NCBI GenBank assembly: GCA_022559845.1
Contig: CM040117.1
Coordinates: 16,082,856-16,146,855, forward strand
Source: Amorphophallus konjac
Lineage: Eukaryota > Streptophyta > Magnoliopsida > Alismatales > Araceae
DNA length: 64,000 nt
Direction: 5' to 3'
Part shown: in pieces, positions 58,690 through 64,000 of the stretch
Layout: each line of letters opens with the position of its first letter
How positions within the stretch are numbered: the first letter of the stretch is position 1
The notes under the pieces: generated by a model
The model's input: only the letters and a program-made list of their open reading frames with translations
Database searches by the model: none
Told to the model about the DNA's origin: nothing
Translations under genes and position numbers: made by a program

Positions 58690-59739
58690 TCTCGACCTTC
58701 CGTAAAAGGTGAGTGTACACCCCCGCCGCGAGGACAAAACAACAAGTGACTCTCCGTAGTCGCAAACAGCAGCCCAGGACTCAGAGTCAATATATAGCGC
58801 AAGTGCCCCCATGCCTGACCAATTTTGAAGAAAAAAACTGGCAGAGCCATTCCCAATGCTACATTTGCAATAAGTTTGGAATGCATGTCTGGACCGAAGA
58901 AGCGTGCGCCACATACGAGAGCCGAGCTGTCTAGTAGCAGAGTCAAAATACCCTCCAGGAAAATACTTGCCTTTAATGTAGGAGGTCCATAGGGAGTCAG
59001 AAGTAGAGAGCTTCCAGCAGCGCTTCAGAGTGAACGCCTCCGACAAGAGGGCGAGAGAACGGAAGCCCACCCCACCTTTATCTCTGGGCTGACAAAGCGC
59101 TCTCCAAGAGAGCTAATGGTGTTTTTTATCAGAAATATCCGAGCACCATAGAAAACGGGAGAGCATAGAATCAATTCTTTGAAGAGTACAGACCGGTGGC
59201 TTAGAAGTAGCCAGAATGTGAATGGGCATGGATAGCAGGACATGCTTAATGAGTGTGATTTTCCCCCCAAAAGATAGAGCCGACCCAGCCAAGAAGACAT
59301 GCGGGCTTGCATGTTGGCAGAGATGAAATCAAAATAGAATGCCTTAGAGCGGCCAACAAAGATGGGAGCGCCCAAGTATGTGAGTTTGACACCTTTATGG
59401 CGAAATCGAGTGAGGCGAGCCACCTTGGAGATGTATGAAGTAGGAGTAGATGGCGCCATGATACAACAACTCTTAGGAGCACTAATTTTCTGCCCGGAAG
59501 CTTCTTCATATCGCCTCAAGAAGGTGGTAAGCTTATTAAGAGCAGCAGAGGAGGCATTAGAGAAAATGAGGGTATCGTCTGCAAATAAAAGGTGAGATAT
59601 CAGAGGGCAGGAAGAGGGGACTTTAAACCTGTAGGTAGGATTATGCTCCATGAGAGAGTAGAGCCCTCTGCTAAGGACCTCCTCCGTGATAATAAACAGC
59701 GCTGGGGCGAGGGGATCACCCTGCCGAAGCTCGCGGGAC
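58690..59739 (-). pseudogene. LINE reverse transcriptase C-terminal part
   Basis: Minus-strand frame from 59739: RELRQGDPLAPALFIITEE, then SHLLFADDTLIFSNAS, the FADD catalytic box of L1 reverse transcriptases, then GQKISAPKSC and LTYLGAPIFVGR of the thumb region. A frameshift near 59080 leads to a second frame (59070-58687) with TLKRCWKLSTSDSLW, IKGKYFPGG and the GNGSASFFLQNW motif, the linker before the zinc-binding domain. The N-terminal reverse transcriptase and endonuclease were never integrated. Confidence 0.9.
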
Positions 59740-60357
59740 TTCAAGGTCTTCATTCATACAAGAAATATCATCTGAATATAATTCAACTTTGGATTCTAGA
59801 TATTCATTTTGTTCTCCTATATTTTTCATTTTTGACTCCAATATTTTGCAGTTTTCACAAGAGGAATTAACATGCACATTTTCATTATTTTTCTTTTTCA
59901 ATCTCTTGATTTCATATTTGTATTTTTTACATCTGTCATACATTTCAGCATATGCTAATTGCCATTCCTCAATAGAAAGTTCTTCAGAATTAGAATTTAC
60001 CTCAACCTCGCTTTCTCCATGAGCCATCATACATGCATCCTTTGCATCTCCTTCATACTTGCACGTCAACTCATTCCAAACTTCCCTTGCTGACCTGCAC
60101 GTTAAAATTCATGGAATTACATCAGAGTCGATGCTATTCCTCATAATGTTTAATGCACTAACATTTATCACATTTTTCTTGATGTGTTTTTCATTCCATT
60201 TGGTTTCATTTGGAGGGAGTTTATATGGACCATTACATATTAGTTTCCACATTTCAGGTTCATAAATTCCAAGATAAGCACACATGTTATTTCTCCAAGA
60301 AATGTAGTTGTGACCATCAAAATGAGGAGGAAGAGAAGACAAACAACTATCAGACAT
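59740..60357 (-). pseudogene. Copia gag N-terminal half of the gag-only element
   Basis: The ATG at 60355-60357 lies 64 bases after the primer-binding site. Residues 1 to about 80: LPPHFDGHNYISWRNNMCAY and NVSALNIMRNSID, the start of the Copia gag (UBN2-type) domain. A TGA at 60109-60111 interrupts. The same frame continues with SAREVWNELTCKYEGD and jumps directly to the acidic ESEVEVNSNSEELSIEEW region, so about a hundred residues of the usual capsid core are missing. It ends at SCMNEDLE, where the LINE begins, and continues at 53584. Confidence 0.85.
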
Positions 60358-60420
60358 GATGTTCAATGAAACTCGCCAACAGGGATCTCTCTATAGGTCG
60401 TTAGACCTCAAAAAAATAGA

Positions 60421-60438
60421 GTCGTGGCTCTGATACCA
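60421..60438 (-). other. Primer-binding site (initiator Met-tRNA) of the gag-only element
   Basis: The minus strand reads TGGTATCAGAGCCACGAC, the standard Copia primer site, two bases from the LTR edge at 60441. Confidence 0.95.
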
Positions 60439-60440
60439 AT

Positions 60441-61440
60441 TGTTGGCCCCCGGTAGGCGAGCGGACAAGAAGGGGGGGTTGAACTGTCCCCCACGCGATA
60501 TGGCAAATTTAAACTTACTAAGCGGAATTAACAGGATTGACGAGATTGATGATAACAAACTAAGCAATGTAAGCTAAGTTCTCTCAATCTCACCGATCTC
60601 ACACGATTGACTAAACGGATATATCAAGTAAACACGACACACAGCGGATCTGGACAAACATCCAAAGTGTGTGAACAAGATAAATGGCAATATGTGTGAA
60701 CAAGATAAATCTGAAACCAATCTTCTGTAAATGGGGTAGATGATAAGGAAACAATCACACAAATCAAACCACAAGACACAGGAATTTTTAAGGTGGTTTG
60801 GGACCGCGACGGGCTCCCTACGTCCACCCCTTACCAAACCGGTAAGGCTTAACTCGCTGGAAATCCAGCACGGGGAAGACTCCCTAACACGGAGCGACGC
60901 TCCAACACACACGGGGATAAATCCCCAACACACACGAAGACGGAGTCTCCAACACGATCCGAGGACCGGATCACAACACACACACTCGCTGCAACAAACG
61001 CAGCACCATAGACACACAGACCATACGCAAACGGTCACACACACACACAGTATTCTTGAGTTCAGAAAGTTTATACAAATACTCAAGACTTGCTCAAATC
61101 GAAATAAAACACATGACAAAATCACAACCAAGCAGAAATAAGATGTAGAAATATATTCCCCTTTGTTTCCAAGGCTGATAGATGATGCTTCTTGAGGCTC
61201 AGGTCGGAGGGAAGACGAATGAACCCAATATCAACATCCTATTGATCCTCTCTTCATTCCGCTTCTCTTTTCCTTCTTCCTTGAGCTTCAGAAATCACTT
61301 GAAGTAGATGAAATCCTCCTTCCAAGTTCTCCTTTTCTCCTCCTTGGCCGTCTTCTCCTACAAGATAGAAAATAAGCACATTAGGGTATACTCCTTGTCA
61401 AATTCGTAGCTCTTACATATGTATATATAAGAGAAAGCAT
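60441..61440 (-). repeat. 5' LTR of the gag-only Copia element, truncated
   Basis: It starts TGTTGGCCCCCGGTAGGCG in plus orientation and matches 47347-48345. Similarity stops at AGAGAAAGCA (61431-61440), where the sequence changes to TGTCACGCCCCGAG of another element while the 3' LTR continues with TAAGACC. Confidence 0.92.
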
Positions 61441-64000
61441 GTCACGCCCCGAGCGCGGAAGGAACCCGTGGGCGCGTGACGAGTTTATATCATTCATGTC
61501 AATCAGAGCGATAAGAATTTCAACATAATGACAGAGTACGCTTGTAATTATTCATCAATAACAATAGAACTATTGCAACTGAACCATTAATCCATAACGT
61601 CAAATAACACCAAAGAGCACAAGTTGAAATCCACCAATATCCAGAAAACATAACTTCTTACATCACGACTCGATTAAATAAGAGGGGTATACAAAAAGGA
61701 CAATGATTCTAAAGGATAAGACATAATGCCACAAGACTTGGCGTAACAAAGGTTAATGACAATATATTGATTTCTAGACATGCTGTGTCTTGGGAGAAAG
61801 ATCCAGCACAATGCTTGGAGGCTCTACGCTCATCATTTATTGTCATCTCCATCTGGTTGCGAGTCAGTGTCTGAGTTACCTGAAAAATAGGGAAAATCAC
61901 TTGATGAGCGAACACTCAGTAAGAATTATATCTCTATACCCAGACTTGCTTTAAGTGATTAATGAATTATGCAATATGGCATGCTCATGTATAAACTAAT
62001 GTGAGATAAATGACGAGTGTTGAAATAACATGGAATAACAAGAATGAACTAGCAAGATTTCAAAAGGTATCAAGTAAAGTTAACAAGGTTAACAAGCATG
62101 TAATAACGAGTCACGTCACGAGATACTGGCTATTTATGTATTCAAGTACTGCCCATGCCGGGCCAAGTAAGTCACGCACGAGAGAGATTGTGGAACGTCA
62201 TAATCAAGATAGTCAAGTACTCCGGTGCAATGCCACACCATGATCATTAAACTCCTATGGGTACAAGTACTTTCGGGTGCTCCTCCCAGGATCAGATTGG
62301 ACCCTATATGCGCAGGCATTGGGTCAAGTAATTTTTGACATCCACTATAGTTTAGTAGCCAATAGAATTCTAAAGGTTAAGATGTTCATAGGATGATAAG
62401 GTAGATTCGCGGAATATTGGAACTCAAGGGCAGAAATCATGTAAGGATGACTTAACTAGAAATCTGAGACATGCATAAAACTGGGTAAATGGCGTCCACT
62501 ACAGGAGCCACAGATTCGAATTAGCATCCATAGTAATGGGCGCTTATTCTGGAAATAGATAAATAGGCACGAAAGAAATAGCGTCCGTCATGGCGGGCGC
62601 TATTCATGAATGGCGCTACTTTTCTGGACGCAGATTCCAGAAAGTGACATTTTTTCAAAAATGCCAGAAACAGCATTATATGAGGGCTAGATCGTCATGT
62701 TTCTTCAGAGGGACATGACTGTAAAACGGTGTTTAGGGTTTTTAGGATACAACCTGCTCGACTACCTTGAGGGAATCCAAGGCTAGCGTAGACTTACGGA
62801 GGTCTCTAAGATGTAATCGCTAGTCCGAAGGAACGGAATGTCCCGCGAAGAGCTCAAACATCTCGGAGAGTTAAGGGTGATCGATATAAACCAAAAATGG
62901 GACCTCATCTATGGAAATGAGATGAGTGTGCCAAGTGAACCCACGGTTATGGGTTGAAAACATAGGAAACAAACGATCAGAGAAACGGCGTCCTGCCTGG
63001 CAGGCGCAAAATCAAATAGAGTCTGTCATGATAGCCGCTTATTGTTTTATCATATTTTCCATTTATCAGAAATAGCGTCCTGATACAGGGACGCTCATTA
63101 CCATTTAACACAAATCGATTTACAGTTTTCAAATAAAAGAATTTCAGGCATGGATATTATTTCAGAAATGTAATCAAATGGCATCCACACGGACAGTCGT
63201 AAATAGCAATCGGCCTTCATGTTAACAGGAGCAATTTAATTTTTATTTACATGATAATATATATCATGTTTATTTGACTAATCAAATATGTCAGGTTTTG
63301 GCGTCCTGTCTGCAGGTCGCAAATAACAATTTGCGGCTGTCAGAGTAGGCGCGGTTTCACTTACATATATAATAATTTAAAATATTCAATTTCTGTATTC
63401 AGTATTCAAGTCACGCAAAATCTCAGATATTAGCATCCTTTATGTCGGACGCATAAAGGAATGGCGCCCTTCTTGATGGACGCAAAAACACAAAAATATG
63501 AATTTCACGAGTATAAATTGCATAATGCAGGAAACGAATAACGTCCGTGGGGACGGGCTCTATTTCAAATAGCAGCCGTTCTTATGGACGCTAATTCTTT
63601 TTAAACTGGAACTAAGAATAACAATTCTAGATCTTAACAATATGATAAGATGCATGCATGGTATAGTTTAATCCGATTTTTAAACTTTAGTTGGGTCTTG
63701 GGGTAGAGATAACCTACCTTTTAGGTTGATCTGGATGATGAACGATGACGAAACCGATACTCTGTTTCTGCTACCGGAACAGAGGATGGAGAGGAAAAGA
63801 AGATGGCCTTCTGTGCACTTCTTCTTGTTGCCAGCAACCAATAGGATGAAGAAGAGGGAGAAGATGGCCCAAAGCACTTCTGCAGGTTCACTTGTTCGTA
63901 GCCGAAGAAGAAGGCAGAAGAGGAAGATGAGTGCCCCGCGTTCAGCCAGGGCAGGAAGACGATACCCAGGAGGAAGAAAGGAAGAAGATCAAGCTTCTTC
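61441..64000 (-). repeat. LTR (or LTR plus internal start) of another retrotransposon, running off the window
   Basis: It begins in plus orientation with TGTCACGCCCCGAGCGCG, so on the minus strand it ends in GGGGCGTGACA, a frequent plant LTR end. It inserted into the 5' LTR of the gag-only Copia element. No coding domain was recognised in the 2.56 kb; a minus-strand CT-rich segment with an 85-residue-scale frame near 63680-64000 looks like a leader. It contains the paired hairpins listed separately. Confidence 0.6.
62492..63590. repeat. Array of paired short hairpins (GCGTCC ... GGACGC) at about 31-base pitch
   Basis: Inverted repeats of GCGTCC, 7-9 bases, GGACGC type occur as pairs. Start positions: 62492/62524, 62581/62613, 62988/63019, 63301/63332, 63433/63464 and 63541/63572, plus a single good hairpin at 63075 (AGCGTCC...GGACGCT) and a degenerate pair near 63181/63206. 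Spacing within the six pairs is 31 or 32 bases. The copies are often preceded by AAAT(A/G). Confidence 0.85.

Larger units (their letters stand above)
55204..58705 (+). mobile_element. GC-rich LTR-like insertion (possibly a solo LTR) in the LINE
   Basis: This 3.5-kb segment interrupts the LINE frame between its two halves. It has no reverse transcriptase or gag. It contains a module shared with the Copia LTR (55940-56085), a cluster of large hairpins (56182-56560), a minisatellite (57220-57930) and a TATA-like CATATAAATG at 58135-58144, followed by AATAAA-type signals near 58355, as in the U3-R part of an LTR in plus orientation. Exact ends and target duplication could not be resolved. Plus-strand frames at 55209-56280 have no domain and are not called as genes. 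Confidence 0.5.
53570..59754 (-). mobile_element. 5'-truncated L1-type LINE with 15-bp target duplication
   Basis: TTCAAGGTCTTCATT is found at both 53570-53584 and 59740-59754, a perfect 15-bp target-site duplication in the Copia gag. The LINE lies on the minus strand, starts inside the reverse transcriptase (QGDPLAPALF) at 59739 and ends in an A-rich tail (T-run in plus orientation at 53583-53596). It is split by an LTR-like insertion at about 55204-58705. Confidence 0.93.
47347..61440 (-). mobile_element. Gag-only (TR-GAG-like) Copia retrotransposon with nested insertions
   Basis: Components on the minus strand: 5' LTR (61440 down to 60441, truncated by a later insertion), Met-tRNA primer site (60438-60421), gag (60357-52130, split by a LINE), a non-coding stretch, polypurine tract (49757-49744) and 3' LTR (49743-47347). 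No protease, integrase or reverse transcriptase was found in the roughly 2.3 kb between gag and the polypurine tract. The long LTR and coiled-coil gag resemble the SIRE/Maximus lineage. It would depend on another element for mobilisation. Confidence 0.8.

Overview
The window is nuclear DNA of a flowering plant. It holds one clear host gene in a dense nest of transposable elements. The gene encodes a chloroplast enzyme of chlorophyll synthesis. The elements include a CACTA transposon with a tnp2 transposase, a PIF/Harbinger element, Copia and Gypsy LTR retrotransposons and L1-type LINEs. The single-exon, GC-rich DVR gene and the element families fit a monocot, but the species cannot be fixed from this sequence.

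Left block (1-22154): a stack of insertions. A minus-strand Gypsy element A (about 1-7847) has a gag-protease-G-patch frame, no reverse transcriptase, and a leader and LTR full of paired hairpins. It lies in an LTR-like fragment B (7848-8387). B lies in a minus-strand Copia element (gag-protease, primer-binding site, 5' LTR ending at 22154). The Copia LTR is split by a complete 11.9-kb CACTA element (10284-22149) with perfect 17-bp terminal repeats and a TAA target duplication. The CACTA carries a broken tnp2 gene, a mini-exon array, a 178-bp satellite holding a LINE endonuclease fragment, and an unidentified minus-strand reading frame that may be captured host exons.

Middle block (22155-38690): a LINE reverse-transcriptase remnant, one end of a second CACTA element, a 487-bp long inverted repeat, and a roughly 2.7-kb fold-back-like structure (27087-29760). 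Then comes a candidate PIF/Harbinger element (29771-38687) with two Myb/SANT genes, a small intact ORF joining an RNase H1 hybrid-binding domain to a membrane tail, and a DDE transposase. Its right end lies about 275 bp upstream of the host gene.

Host gene: DVR (38963-40282, +), intact and intronless, encoding divinyl-chlorophyllide 8-vinyl reductase. About 7 kb of non-coding sequence with minor repeats follows.

Right block (47347-64000): a large minus-strand Copia-type element with a 2.4-kb LTR, a primer-binding site, a polypurine tract and only a gag gene (TR-GAG-like). Its gag is split by a 5'-truncated LINE flanked by a perfect 15-bp target duplication. That LINE is split by a GC-rich LTR-like insertion containing nested perfect hairpins. 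Its 5' LTR is cut at 61440/61441 by another LTR element that runs off the window.

The most unusual signal is shared across elements. Four unrelated LTR families here carry short inverted repeats in side-by-side pairs, at a pitch that is nearly constant within each family (about 22, 27, 30 and 31 bases), with different stem sequences.
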